Shown one piece after another: positions 22,640-33,482 of a stretch of 64,000 nt of DNA. Source of the DNA: Symbiodinium natans. Its lineage: Eukaryota > Sar > Dinophyceae > Suessiales > Symbiodiniaceae. The stretch lies in NCBI GenBank assembly GCA_905221605.1, contig CAJNDS010002660.1, positions 105,001 to 169,000 of the forward strand. Reading direction: 5' to 3'. Below the pieces are notes generated by a model. The model was not told the DNA's origin, searched no databases, and was given only the letters and a program-made list of their open reading frames with translations. The position numbers were made by a program, and so were the translations under genes. Positions within the stretch are counted from its first letter, which is position 1. Each line of letters starts with the position of its first letter.

Positions 22640-25050
22640 TGGGGTTCGACAAGTCGGGCAAAGCGCGCAATTGTGCATCTTCTTGCCCGTGAGGACGTGG
22701 AAGAAGCCGGAATGCCCGACCACGGCCATCTTCGCCTACATTTGGGGACTGTCAGAGCTTGGGGTTTAGGGTTAAGCCCTGAACCACTGTTACCGATGTA
22801 CATAGACCTTAAACTTAAACTCCGTATTGGGAATGAGCACGCCTCCACTCAAAGTCAAGGAGGCGTGCCTGCCGCCTCCTTACTGGTCACAGGCAATTGG
22901 GCATAGGCACGGCCCAAACCCCAAACCCTAAACCCCAAGCCCTAAACCCTAAACCCTAAACCCCAAACCCTAAACCCTAAACCCCAAACCCTAAACCCTA
23001 AACCCTAAACCGCCCTGAGCCCGCCCTCGCCTCGGAACGTGACAGAAGCATCTCTTTGAAGGCTTCGACCTGCAGGTGCACTGGGTTCTCGAGGGGGCCC
23101 AGGGTTTCGGGGTTTGGGGTTTAGGGTTTAGGGTTTAGGGGTTTAGGGTTTAGGGTAAGGGGTTAGGGTTTAGGGTTTAGGGTTTAGGGTTTAGGGTTTA
23201 GGGTTTAGGGTTTAGGGTTTAGGGTTTAGGGTTTAGGGTTTCGGGTTTGGGGTTTGGGGTTTGGGGTTTAGGGTTTAGGGTTGAGGGGTTGAGGGGTTGA
23301 GGGGTTGAGGGTTGAGGGTTGAGGGTTGAGGCCTGAAAGATTTTGGGTATGGGGTCTGGGGTTTGGGGTTTAGGGTTTAGGGCTCAGGGTTAGGGGGTTT
23401 AAGGCTGCAGGCTTAGAGGTATGGGGTCACGAGGCTTGTGGCTTACAGGGCTTGTTCTGGGGCTCAAGAAGCTTCGGGAACTGAAGTTCCAGGGTACCTT
23501 CGAGAAGGCGTCTCTAAGGGTTTAGGGTTTAGGGTTTAGGGCTTAGGGTTTAGGGTGTAGCAATGGTCAGCTGCACGCAGTTGTGTGCAGACATGCCCAC
23601 CCCAAGGCCACCCAAACACTACTCAAAACGAGCCAAAAAAGAGCCAGCCAAATCCAAGCCAGCCCACATCCAAACACTTCTGCACTTGGAAAAGATGTTA
23701 GATGTCGAGCTTTCGAGAGAGAAAATTTCGTTTTGCATTGGGCGGGCTTTCTCATTGTTCCATTCTGGATGTCGGGGTTTCAAGGCTGCATGGCGAAAGA
23801 TTTGTTGCCATAAATACGCCTTGCGAAAGTCACGTCTAGAAGCTTGCGAGAGCCAAATCAGCGTTTGCGTTGGGGGGTGTCTTCGGCCGGAGGGCCTTCT
23901 CATTGTTTTTTCTTCTATATGCCGGAGCGTAAAGGTTGAATGGCGAAAGACCCTTTGCTCAAAAAAAGGTCTAGAAGCTTGCGAGAGCCAAATCGGCGTT
24001 TGCGTTTGGGGGTGTCTTTTGCCGGAGGGCCTTCTCATTGATTTTCTTCCCTACGCCGAAGTGTCGTACCTTCGCCAGGCCTTTGCGGAGTTTTGCAGGG
24101 GGAGACCGGGCCTCGGGACAATTCCGGGACAACCGTTCCTAGGGGCCTCCCAGAGGCCTGGAAGGGCCTCCAGGACCTGCAGTTGGGGCCTCCCAGGCCT
24201 CCAGGGGCCTCCCCGGCACCTCGCCTCGCTTTTCAAGGAAGGGGCCTTTCAGGGCCTCCCAAACCCTCGGGCCTCCCAGGGGCCTAGGGCCTCCCAGCGG
24301 CCTCCCAGGGGCCTCCCAGGGGCCTCCCGGCTCGAGAGGCCCAAAAAGGGTGTGAAAAAGCACTTTTTGAGCAGTTAAAGGGCCCCTGGTCCAGCAAACA
24401 AGGCCGCAGTCGGGAGGCCTCCAGGGGGGCCCCAGGCCAGGGTTTGGGCGCACCTTCCACGAGAGGACAGGGTGGGGTTTAGGGTTATAATATATAAACA
24501 GTCACTGAGCAAGGCGACTGTAGCTTGGCGACCCCTCAGGGGTGCGGCTGGCAGGCTCTGCAGCTCAGCAGAGCCTGCCATGGTCTCGCTGGCGCTCGAC
24601 GCGCCCGCCTACCCACAGAAGGAAAGGGGTGGCGGGCGGGTTTAGGGCTTAGGGTTTAAGGTTTAGGGTTTAGGGTTTAGGGGTTTAGGGTTTAGGGTTT
24701 AGGGATTTAGGGTTTAGGATTTAGGGTTTAGGGTTTAGGGTTTAGGACGCCAGCTAGTCGAGCTTTCAGTCAGCATCCACCCAAATACCTGCAGCGGCAG
24801 CAAGGACTCCCACATGCATGGCTTCGTCCTGCCCGAGGATGCTTCTCGCACGTCGGGATCATGTACAGCTCGAGTCTGCAGACCAAAGGCTGTGGTGGAC
24901 ACCCTAAACCCTAACCTAAACCCTAAACCCTAAACCCTAAATCCTGAACCCTAAACCCTAAACCCTGACATCTCTGCACTCGCCGCGGTGCAATGGCCAA
25001 AAACGCTCCGCAGGCTGCAGCGTCAGCCGTGGTCAAGGAGGATGCTCGCG
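22640..25050 (-). CDS. histidine-phosphatase (phosphoglycerate-mutase-like) gene, 3' exons
   Basis: Predicted minus-strand exons: about 25050-24980 (SSLTTADAAACGAFLAIAPR), 24875-24789 (TRAVHDPDVREASSGRTKPC), 23087-23025 (NPVHLQVEAFKEMLLSRSEA) and 22735 to about 22640 (AKMAVVGHSGFFHVLTGKKM, then HNC). The order and motifs fit the family: the 'LRE-SSG' segment, a helix before the C-terminal half, and VVGHSGF, whose histidine is the second catalytic His. The last two exons join in phase as EAR-AKMAVVG with an apparent GC donor. The family hydrolyses or transfers phosphate through a phosphohistidine; the substrate cannot be told. Introns hold CCCTAAA arrays and a 1 kb dispersed element. It may be the end of the gene started at 35.8 kb or a second copy. 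Confidence 0.6.
22740..23556. repeat. intronic telomere-like arrays
   Basis: 22916-23010 CCCTAAA/CCCCAAA; 23103-23340 TTTAGGG (clean 23170-23238) then a TTGAGGG block (23280-23330); 23360-23400 and 23518-23560 TTTAGGG. Orientation flips around the 63-nt exon at 23025-23087. Confidence 0.8.
23557..24625 (+). mobile_element. dispersed element, copy 1 (about 1.07 kb)
   Basis: Begins near GGTCAGCTGCACGCAGTTG and contains CCCAAGGCCACCCAAACAC, then two to three degenerate tandem units of about 130-150 bp (AGAGCCAAATC...CCTTCTCATTG at about 23850 and 23985), then a GGGGCCTCCCAGG-rich part (24110-24335). Near its end is a perfect 12-bp hairpin (24550-24561 with 24568-24579: GGCAGGCTCTGC/GCAGAGCCTGCC) followed by TGGTCTCGCTGGCGCTCGAC. 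A shorter copy shares both ends at 34826-35455. A 271-codon open frame spans most of it but the internal repeats make it doubtful as a protein. Type unknown; possibly a non-autonomous transposon. Inserted in an intron of the histidine-phosphatase gene. Confidence 0.55.
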
Positions 25051-26530
25051 CACAACTTCCAGTCCCTACTCAACCTGAAGCTCAGTCCCTACTAAGCCTG
25101 AAGCTCCAGACCCCAGACCCCTCAAAAAGCCTAAACCCTCAAACCCTTAAACCCTTAAACCCTCAACCCCTAAACCCCCAACCCTGCCCCCCTTGGTGCG
25201 GGACCCTGTCAGTAGGATGGAGCTCGCTCATGACAGACCGATCCTCTTCGAGATTAGGGGCTACCCCAAACCCTCAAACCCCAAGCCCCAGGGTTCAGGG
25301 CGCAGTGTTTAGGGTTTTGGGCTTTAGGATTTAGGGTTGAGGGTTTTCGGCTACCCCAAGAAAGATGCAACTATATATCTACACTACTCGCAGCAGCTTC
25401 GGCTTTGACTCTCCTGGGGGTGTGTAACGTTTGCGGTTTAGGAGCTTCAGGCTTGGGGCTTGCTCCTGTAGATCTCAGGCCCCTGTACCCGAACTTCTGC
25501 ACCCCTAAACCCTAAACCCTAAACCCTGAATCATAGGATCCTGCAGATCCCAACATGTCTGGGCCTCAAAAGCAACTGGCCTGACTTAGCTCTTGCATTG
25601 CTGCGTAGATGGTTTAGGGTTTCGGGTTTAGGGTTTAGGGTTCAGGGTTTAGGGTTTCGGGTTTCGGGTTTAGGGTTTAAGGTTTAGGATTTCGGGTGTT
25701 GAGTATAAGGTTTAGGGTTTCAGGTTTAGGGTTCCCTGTGCCAGGATCCCATGCCCCCTGAACTCTGAACTGGAAACTCAAGAGCTTACGCGCTTTTTAA
25801 ACCCCTAGATAGACCCTAAACCCAGAAACCCCTAAATCCTTCAGCCAAACCCCGAACCCTAAACCCCTAAACCCTAAACCCTAAACACCTCTCAGTTACC
25901 CCTAAGTTTCCCCTAAAACCCCTACACCCTAAACCCCAAACACCCCTAACCCTAAAACCCCTGAACTCTCCCCTAAACCCTAAACCCTAAACCCTAAACC
26001 CTAAACCCTAAACCCTAAACCCTAAACCCTAAACCCTAAACCCAAGCGTCCTTCGGCCACCACTGCTCTCCGAGATCCCCGAACCCCCGGAACTCGCGGG
26101 CCATCGGAAAGTCCTCCGCCAGGGCCTCCAACAAAAAGTTTGGGGTTTAGGGTTTAGGGTTTAGGGTTTAGGGTTTAGGGTTTAAGGGTTTGTGGTTTTG
26201 GGGTTTCGGGTTTTTGGGTGCATTTGGGGTTTTAGGGTTTAGGGTTTTTGGGGATTAGGGTTTAGGTTTAGGGTTTAGGATTAGGGGTTTAGGGTTTAGT
26301 TGGGTTTTAGGGGTTACGGTTACGGTGTTTCTGGGATTAGGGTTTAGGGTGGTTTTGGGTTTTGGGTGTATTTAGGGTTTATGTAGGATTTTAGGGTTTA
26401 GGCGTTTTAGGGATTAGGTTCAGGTTTAGGGTGTAGGTTCTAGGGTTTATTTGCGGCTTGGGGTTTGCGGTTTAGGGTGTAATTAGGGTTTAGGGTTTCG
26501 GGTTTAGGGTTTAGGGTTTGGGGGGGGGGG
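24630..26530. repeat. telomere-like mosaic
   Basis: TTTAGGG at 24640-24745, 25615-25690, 26140-26190 and irregular to 26520; CCCTAAA at 24900-24965, 25505-25530, 25860-25890 and a clean run of about 10 units at 25977-26042. 26519-26537 is a G run. Phosphatase exons at 24789-24875, 24980-25050 and 26047-26130 sit in islands between arrays. Confidence 0.85.
26047..26130 (-). CDS. histidine-phosphatase-like exon, W-W-P segment
   Basis: The minus strand is open through LLEALAEDFPMAREFRGFGD and LGEQWWPKDA. In this branch of the histidine-phosphatase family a segment with FP-(x)n-F-(x)n-WWP follows the LRE-SSG motif, so it probably belongs to a phosphatase gene. It lies upstream of the 'DVREASSG' exon at 24.87 kb, which is the wrong order for one gene. 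This argues for two genes in tandem, or for this exon being unrelated. Confidence 0.5.
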
Positions 26531-26539
26531 GGGGGGGAT

Positions 26540-27480
26540 TGGTGGGGTTTAGGGCTCAGGGTTCAGAGCTTGTGGGTTTGAGTCCCTCCAACCTGGGATC
26601 CCTTTGAGGGCTCCTTTTCGCATAAACCCTAAAACCATAAATCCTAAACCCTAAACCCTAGAACCTCTGAAACGGGCCTTAGCTAAAACAACCCGTGGTT
26701 GGCTGGCTTCTGGTTTACCGAAAGTGGATCCAGCCCAAATGGCCCACCCCTAAGAGGCCCCTTGTTCAGGATTTAAGGTTTAGGGTTTAGGTCCCTGGGC
26801 CCCAAACCATCAACCCTAAACCCTAAGCCCGAAACCCCAAACCCGAAACCCTAAACCTTAAACCCTAGCCCTAATCCCTAAACCCTACACCCGAAACTGC
26901 ACGTCGACCGGTCCTCGGGCGATCTGCCTGTGTCGCAGGGAAAGACGCATCGCCTCGACGGCTGATGGGGATGTTTGGCTTTGCGGTTCAGGGTCCTGGG
27001 CTTTTGGTTGGGCTCCATGGCTGTTAAGCGCTCGGGAAGGCCCCGCATTTAGGGTTTAGGCTTTAGGGCTTGGGGTTTGGGGTTTGGGGGTTTGGGGTTT
27101 AGGGTTCACGACTAGAAGTATGCGCGCGTGTGCATGCATGAAGTCGCGATGGCGTCTTTCCTTTGTGATCTCACCTTAGGAATGGCAAGTAGTTTTTCGC
27201 GATTTGCTTAATTTCAAGCCAATATTTGCTTGAAATTGGGCATGATTCATGGGGATCCTATACTCATGACTGTTTGTAAGCTTTCGTGGGGCGCTTCTAG
27301 CCCTGCTTCTATCCACACATGAGCCTTCAAAGTAAGACCCCACACCCGAAGCCTGACTTCAAACTGCCAGTGAACCTTCAAGCTAGCCCTAAACCCTAAA
27401 CCCTAAACCTCTCCTTCACATCAAGATATCTATATGTTTTCAGTATACATATACTGTATGTACTTCTGTGTATATTGATG
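26540..27480. repeat. mixed telomere-like and unique sequence
   Basis: CCCTAAA forms at 26620-26670 and 26810-26895; TTTAGGG/TTTGGGG at 27045-27105; CCCTAAA at 27385-27412. 26905-26990 on the minus strand reads PSAVEAMRLSLRHRQIARGP and may be an exon. 27110-27380 is non-repetitive and contains a perfect 10-bp hairpin (27210-27219 with 27228-27237). Confidence 0.7.
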
Positions 27481-27487
27481 TTCACCC

Positions 27488-27817
27488 TATACCTTTCGTG
27501 AGCGTCATCCAAATTTTTGCGGGCATCAACAAACAATCGTGGGCATCATCCGACATGTCGCGGGCACTGTCCAACATCTCGCAGGCATTATCCAGAATTT
27601 TGGGCACTATTCAACATTCCGTGGGAATAATCCAAATATCGCGGGCATTATGCACATTTTCGTGGGCATGATCCAAGTTTTCGCGGGCATTATCCAAATG
27701 TTCGCGGGTATTGTCCATATGTTCATGCTTGTGGCTATTGTCTTCGGCTTTTGTTGTCTTTTCGGTGGTTCATGCTTGTGGGTATTGTCTTCGGCCTTTG
27801 TTGTCTTTTCGGGTTTA
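27488..27817. repeat. minisatellite of about 21 bp plus a 42-bp duplication
   Basis: 27488-27725 holds about 11 imperfect copies of TCGCGGGCATTATCCAAATTT. 27727-27817 holds two copies of a 42-48 bp unit starting TTCATGCTTGTGG. The open plus frame (FAGIIQM heptads) follows from the 21-bp period. Confidence 0.85.
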
Positions 27818-27819
27818 AG

Positions 27820-28620
27820 GTTCTAAATAGGGTTGAGGACTTTCAGGTCGTCTACAAGCCCCAAGAAACTAAGCCTAAGCACTGAAGCAATTGACAAGCA
27901 GAAGCCTCCCCTCCCCCGCCCCTGCATGGTTTAGGGTTTAGGGTTTGGGGGTTGGGGTTTAGGTTTCAGTGTTTAGGGTCTGAGGGTTTCGGGTGCCAAT
28001 TACCCCCTAAAGCCTAAACCCTAAACCCTAAACCCTAAACCCTGAACCCTGAGCCCTGACCCTTCAGGTAGGGTCCCGGCTCCGTATGGGCGGCACAGAT
28101 GCATCCTAGAGCTCTGAGGGCTTGGGGCTTAGGGCTTCGGGCTTGGGGCTTAGGGCTTCGGGCTCAGGGCTGAGGGCTGAGGGCTGAGGGCTGAGGGCTG
28201 AGGGCTTGGCGCTTAGGGGTTAGGGTTTGGGGTTTAGGGTTTAGGGTTTAGGGTTTAGGGTTTAGGGTTTAGGGTTTAGGGTTTAGGGTTTAGGGTTTAG
28301 GGTTTAGGGTTTAGGGTTTAGGGTTTAGGGTTTAGGGTTTAGTGGTTAGGGTTTAGGGTTTAGGGTTTAGGGTTTAGGGTTTAGGGTTTAGGGTTTAGGG
28401 TTTAGGGTTTAGGGTTTAGGGTTTAGGGTTTAGGGTTTAGGGTTTAGGGTTTAGGGTTTAGGGTTTAGGGTTTAGGGTTTAGGGTTTGAGTTTAAGGGTC
28501 TTTTGGGTCTAGGGTCAGGGAACCCCAGGCCCTAAACCCTGAACCCTAAACCCATAAGGGGCGCGGTTGGAGTTTGTGGAAGGCCCCGTCAGGATTTAGG
28601 ATTTAGCAGTAAGGGTCTTG
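27820..28620 (+). repeat. telomere-like repeats incl. a long TTTAGGG array
   Basis: 28168-28205 is a GGGCTGA block. 28226-28490 is near-pure TTTAGGG, about 37 units with one irregular unit at about 28340. 28015-28055 is CCCTAAA. The long array lies just downstream of the gene ending at 28852. Confidence 0.9.
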
Positions 28621-28639
28621 GGCAGTTTAGACCGACATC

Positions 28640-28775
28640 AGCAGCAGCTCAGTTCCCGAAGATTACGCTACACGTCTCGGCTGACTGTGAGAAAGCACCA
28701 GAAAGCCTCAGCTGTTCCTGCGCAGCTTCATCTGGGATCGTCACCAGCTCGCCCGAAAGCTCCGTGCCAACGGCA
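28640..28775 (-). pseudogene. decayed copy of the neighbouring last exon
   Basis: On the minus strand this region resembles 28880-28985 (shared GCGAGCTG-TGACGA-CCCAG, then GAACAGCTGAGG and TTTCTC-CAG), but the frame is broken and the copy has several indels. A CCCTAAA run (28822-28843) lies between the two. It looks like a tandem exon duplication that has decayed. Confidence 0.5.
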
Positions 28776-28851
28776 AGCGAAATGGGCTCTTCATCGGAAA
28801 TTCACGTTGACATACACAAACCCTAAACCCTAAACCCTAAACCACTTCTTT

Positions 28852-30452
28852 TCAGACTTCAGCCCAAAACGTATGCCAGGCGCCTCGGCTGAGGTGCTGC
28901 GAGAAAGCCCTCAGCTGTTGTTCGGCTTCTGCGTAGCTCCGCCTGGGGTCGTCATCAGCTCGCCACAGGATCTCGAGGTCATGAATCAAGGCCTCCCGGT
29001 GTGGGTTCTGACCTTCGAGGACTCTGACCAGCAGGGACACCCACTTCTGACGCTCGGCAAAGAGACCCTTTGACGTGGACCTGGCTGAGGCAATACTCGT
29101 CAGGAGGCGCCTGAAGAGCTTGAGCCGACTGCGTGCAAATTCTTCATCAGGGGCTTGTCGGGCATGAGAAGCGTCTCTCCTAGGACGGCCCTGAAAACCC
29201 TCTCTGAAAAAATGTTCCTGAAGAGAACCCTCCTAAACCCAACAAGGGAAAATAGAAAATGTCCCAAGGCCATACTAGTTTCGAGAACTCGCAAATGGAC
29301 AAGGACCGGTCCAACCGTCCCATTTCGGCCAGGTGCCGTATCAAGACCCTGGGACTCCTTGGTAGCCCCAGCAACCATCTTATAACAAGGGCACCCTTTT
29401 GGGGGTAAGTTACTTTATAAGGGAAAGAGGGTTTTTATATGGTTTTATAAAGACCATCTTATACTCAGGGCAGGTTACTTTATGAGGGAACCTCGAACCA
29501 AAAGAAGGGAAAAGGGTACCACTGGCCTACCAAGACTCCTGGTCTGGCGGCATATTTGACGCCACCCGATGATGTCGTCCAGGGCTAGGTGCTGCAACAG
29601 ACTCGGCAATGTCAACACAAGCCACAAGCGGTCGGATAGGTCCGGAACCTCGACACTCATGGACGCGCAGGCCGGCATCGTCCCAGACCCCTCCGAAGAC
29701 GCATCGATGCCAGGATCGGAATCTCGACCAGCTGAGTCCTGACTTCGGAAAGTTGGCATCTGCAGCTGACGGCGCAGTGTCTCAGATTCCAACCACCTCC
29801 ATGCACGCTCTTCAAGTAAGCGGTCGGCATCACAGGTTTCAGACATTCCCTGAGGCTGAGGATCGTGCGGGAGCGCGCGAAGGACCACGGTGTCTTCCGC
29901 GGCCTCCGACGTGCCCTGCGCACGCGTGACGCCTTCATCTGCCCTAGGGCCACGCCCGCACAGCGACACAGCGACCAGGACGTCGCTGGTAGCCGGCGTC
30001 ACATCCTCCAGCGGCTCCTCGTCGCACTCCGCGTCTTCCGCATCCATCCGAAAGTAGGCGCAGCTTCCAGCCGGCCGCTGCGCAGGGTCATCTTGCTCGA
30101 TGCATGGCATTGGAGGCAGCAGCTCCAGGACCTTCTGATTCTTCGCGGAAGATGTGGAAAAGCGCTTTCTCCTCACCTTGCATCGCGTCTTCGCGCCTTT
30201 GACCCCCTGACGATGCAGCTTGCCTACCTGTCGCTCCAGGCGAGCAATGTGGGCAGAAATGGCCACAGACCACTGGTCTTGTCGCTCGTAGACACTCCGC
30301 AGCAAACTGTCCAGCGAGGTCAGCTGCTGCTGCACACCTTCGAGACTCGCGGTAGCGGTCGGCGAGTCCGCCACCACCACGTCATTGGGCACCTTGTCAT
30401 GCTCCTCAGAAAGCAGCTGATGCTGCAGAAGCCGCCCGGCCGTGGCATCCAT
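28852..30452 (-). CDS. unknown multi-exon gene, possible F-box-like segment
   Basis: Exon 1 runs from the ATG at 30452 (MDATAGRLLQHQLLSEEHDK) to about 29531, where TTG is followed by GTAGG. It has an N-terminal helical/coiled part (EGVQQQLTSLDSLLRSVYER), a basic patch (KTRCKVRRKRF), an acidic middle, and a C-terminal stretch (LTLPSLLQHLALDDIIGWRQ then ICRQTRS) loosely like an F-box. A middle exon near 29380-29280 may read LPRSPRVLIRHLAEMGRLDR. The last exon (about 29155-28852) reads PDEEFARSRLKLFRRLLTSI to HLSRGAWHTFWAEV and stop. The exact junctions are not resolved. It has its own plausible start yet lies between phosphatase exons on the same strand. Function unknown; a ubiquitin-ligase adaptor is only a guess. 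Confidence 0.55.
29380..29520. repeat. intronic short inverted-repeat sequence
   Basis: TTATAAGGG/CCCTCATAAAG-type motifs recur here (ACCATCTTATA, GTTACTTTATAAGGG, GGTTACTTTATGAGGG). They resemble the AT-centred, GGTACC-bearing small repeats at 35460-35650, 40200-40430 and 54880-54990. Probably an intron containing a small mobile repeat. Confidence 0.4.
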
Positions 30453-30459
30453 GGCGACG

Positions 30460-32480
30460 ACGGCTAAACAAAGCGCACCTGCCTGTTCGTTTGTCCTTCT
30501 TCGGCTTTTGGGTTTCCAGTTGAGGGCTTAGGCTTTTCTGTCAAGTGTTGCAAGCTCCCAAAATAGCGCCGGTCTTTGACCCAAAACCCCGAAGCAAAAA
30601 CAAGTTCGTCTGAACCCTGAGCCAGGTCTTAGGCTCTAGGTTTAGGCGTTTAGTAATTAGGCTTTAGGGCAAATCAACCGTGATAACATAGGCTTTAGGG
30701 TAAGGGTCTAGGGTTTCAGGTTTAGGGGTTCAGGATCGGCTTTCGTAATCAAGACTTCGGGTTGGACCCTAAACCCTGAACCCTATGAACTATCAACCCT
30801 AAACCTAAACCCTAAACCCTGGACACTAACCCTAAACGCTGGACCCTAAACCCTAGACACTAATCCCCAAACCCTGAACCCTGAACCTTAAACTGGCTGT
30901 CGGGCGACTGGGAGGCACGTCGCCCTCCCCGAAGATGGCCAGCATGGTCTGGATGCACCGCGTCAGGGGCGAGGTTATGACAACCTCGGAGGGCAGGATG
31001 TAGGGCTTAGGGTTTAGGGTTTAGGGTTTAGGGTTTAGGGTTTAGGGTTTAGGGTTTAGGGTTCAGGGTTCAGGGTTGAGGGTTGAGGGTTTAGGGTTCA
31101 GGGTTTAGGGTTTAGGGTTTAGGGTCTAGGGTTTAGGGTCTGGGGTTTAGAGTCTGGGGTTTCTTAGGGTGCAGGACATCATATAGGGTTTCAGGTTGAG
31201 GGTTAGGCTTTAGGCCTTTCAGGGCTTAGGGTTGCGGATTGTGGTTTTCGGGCTTTCGGGCGTTTAAGAGCCTAAACCCTAAACCCTAAACCCTAAACCC
31301 TAAAACCCTAAACCCTAAACCCTAAACCCTAAACCCTAAACCCTAAACCCTAACCCTAAACCCTAAACCCTAATTTAGGGCCATAGGGTATCAGGATTAA
31401 GTTTTTGGGTTTCAGGGCGCGGGTGGACCTCCTTCGCACACAGGCAAGGATTTCGGGCTTCTGGTTCCCTAAACCCCTCAACCCCATAAGCCCTAAACCC
31501 CCTAAACCCCTACACCCCGAAAAATCCTAAACCACTAAAACCCTAAACCCTAAACCACTAGAGCCAAAAAGAGCCCAAACCCCGAAAACCCATAAACCCC
31601 CATACCCTTCATCCCTAAACCCCGTAAACCCCTAAACCCCGAAACCCTAACCCCTCAACCCGAAACCCTGAACCTAAAACCCTAAACCCCAAACCCGAAA
31701 CCCTAAACCCTGAACCCTGAACCCTGAACCTGAAACCCAAACCCCAAAACCTGAACCATAAACCCAAACCCTAAAGCCTAAACCCTCAAACCCTCAAACC
31801 CTAAACCCCAAACCCTAAACCCTAAGCCCTCAAACCCTAAACCCTAAACCCCAAACCCTAAACCCGAAACCGCGAGATTTAAACCGCAAATCGGTCTCGG
31901 GAGGGGGAGGGGGCCTCGACGGAGTGCAACGGATGCCCTGGATCCGCTGCCCTTGGACAGACAGATAGGGTTTAGGGTTGAGGGTTTAGTGTTTGGGGTT
32001 TAGGGTTTAGGGTTCAGGGTTTAGGGTTTAGGGTTTAGGGTTTTAGGGTTTAGGGTTTAGGCTTTAGGGTTTAGGGCTTAGGGTAGTTTGTGCAGAGTTT
32101 CGGGGTTTTGGGCATTCAGGTTTAAGGCTTTTCGGGTTTAGGGTTTAGGGCTTAGGGCTTTTAGGGTTCCAAGGCTTTTGGGGTTTAGGGCTTTTAAGGC
32201 TTACGGACATAGGGCGTTTAGGGTTGAAGGCTTGGGGCTTGAACATTTTCGGCTTGAGGGTGAATTCGGGTTTTCGGTGGCTTAATGTAGGGGCCCTGAA
32301 TAATTAGAATAGGGTTTTGGGGGGCTATTGTAGTATAAGTAAATAGGGAGCATAAGGGAATACTACTAGCAATTCTTCCGACCCCTATGTTAGAGTTTCT
32401 TCAGGGGATTGCGGCTTGAGGGTTGTCCAATCAATCTGCGGACAGACTGGCTCTTTGCAGGGAGGAGCTCGGTACCCCGA
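30460..32480. repeat. telomere-like mosaic upstream of the nested gene
   Basis: 30480-30740 mostly unique; CCCTAAA forms 30765-30895; TTTAGGG 31003-31155; CCCTAAA 31268-31370 (clean); degenerate CCCTAAA-strand repeat 31460-31870 including CCCTAAAACC and CCCAAACC forms; TTTAGGG 31960-32090. 32250-32410 is non-repetitive. Confidence 0.8.
30905..31000 (-). CDS. histidine-phosphatase exon, SPLTR motif
   Basis: The minus strand reads ILPSEVVITSPLTRCIQTML then AIFGEGDVPPSRP. 'VV-SPLTR-IQTM' is the family's strand-turn-helix carrying the phosphate-binding arginine. Both sides are telomere-like repeat; exact splice edges are unclear. It would follow the exon at 33.5 kb. Confidence 0.7.
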
Positions 32481-32602
32481 TCATGTTTCCTTGCAGGAAC
32501 CCGATGTTCCGAAATATTGGCATGGAGGTTCATCGGCCGCGCTAACGGCTATATACTGAACTTTAACCGGCTCCACCCGATTTGGGATACTGTTCCAGGA
32601 AT
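32481..32602 (-). CDS. possible exon, unknown protein
   Basis: The minus strand is open through EDSWNSIPNRVEPVKVQYIA and VSAADEPPCQYFGTSGSCKE to a TGA. The plus strand is also open here (32409-32645), so strand and coding status are uncertain. Confidence 0.3.
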
Positions 32603-33205
32603 CTTCTCTGGACTCGGAGTTCAGGATTTAAGGTTTAGGGCTTAGGGCTTATGGCTTAGGATTTAGCGTTTAGGGTTTAGGGCTTCGGGCTTAGGGTTTA
32701 GGGTTTAAGGTTTCTTTGGTTTATGTTGGGGTTTGGAGGGGTTTGGGCAATGCTAGGGCTGCTCTGCTTTTGGGTTTTTGGGCTCGGTGCTTGGGTTTTA
32801 GGAGTTAGGGCTTGAACCCTACATCCACCTAAAACTCTGAGCTTCCGAAACCCATGTTTGGTTCTTGATTTAGGGTTCAGGGTTTAGGGTTTAGGGTTTA
32901 GGGTTTAGGGTTTAGGGTTTAGGGTTTAGGGTTTAGGGTTTAGGGTTTAGGGTTTCGGGCTGAGGGTTTAGGGCTTCACTCGGGGTTGGAAATGAAGACC
33001 TGGGACCGATGCAATAGCCACCGAACAAAGCAACGAGCGTAATCCCTATACAACCCTTCTAAGGGAAGAACATCTAGACCCGGGAGTCGCCTAGGAATAA
33101 ACGGGTACCCTTTTTGGTTTAAGGGGATAAGAAGGGAACCCCAACCCTAAACAAAGGAAAAACGGGCCTACTCCCGGTCCTAGACATTCGGCTAGTACTC
33201 TAAAG

Positions 33206-33395
33206 TATGGTCCTCGTTTTGGGGTACCCTAAAGAAGAGGGGCCGCCTCAGAATAAGGACCCCAAAAGGGACCATAATTCACAGACATCACCATTTGGAT
33301 AGTTCACAAAGATATGGTCCTTTTGCGGGTACATGTGAGGGGCCGCCTTAGAATAGTGACCCCAAAAAGGAACATAGTTTAGAGAAACGACCATT
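33206..33395. repeat. two copies of the small foldback-like repeat
   Basis: Copy at 33206-33290 and copy at 33313-33395. Each starts TATGGTCC, contains GAGGGGCCGCCT(T/C)AGAATA, and ends AAAAGGGACCATAAT or AAAAAGGAACATAGT. The ends are inverted repeats. The inner segment is in the opposite orientation to the copy at 8004-8085. Confidence 0.6.
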
Positions 33396-33482
33396 TGTAT
33401 TTTGGAGGTTCTTAAGGCCCTAAACCCTAAACCCTAAACCCTAAACCCTAAACCCCCCATTTGTATTTTGGAGGCTCTTAAG

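Noticed and set aside
23563-24378. 271-codon plus-strand protein
   Set aside because: The frame runs through tandem and GC-rich repeats of a dispersed element, and its shorter copy does not keep a comparable protein.
26577-26605. T-arm-like GGGTTTGAGTCCC
   Set aside because: The stem pairs poorly and no D-arm or acceptor stem lies at the right distance.
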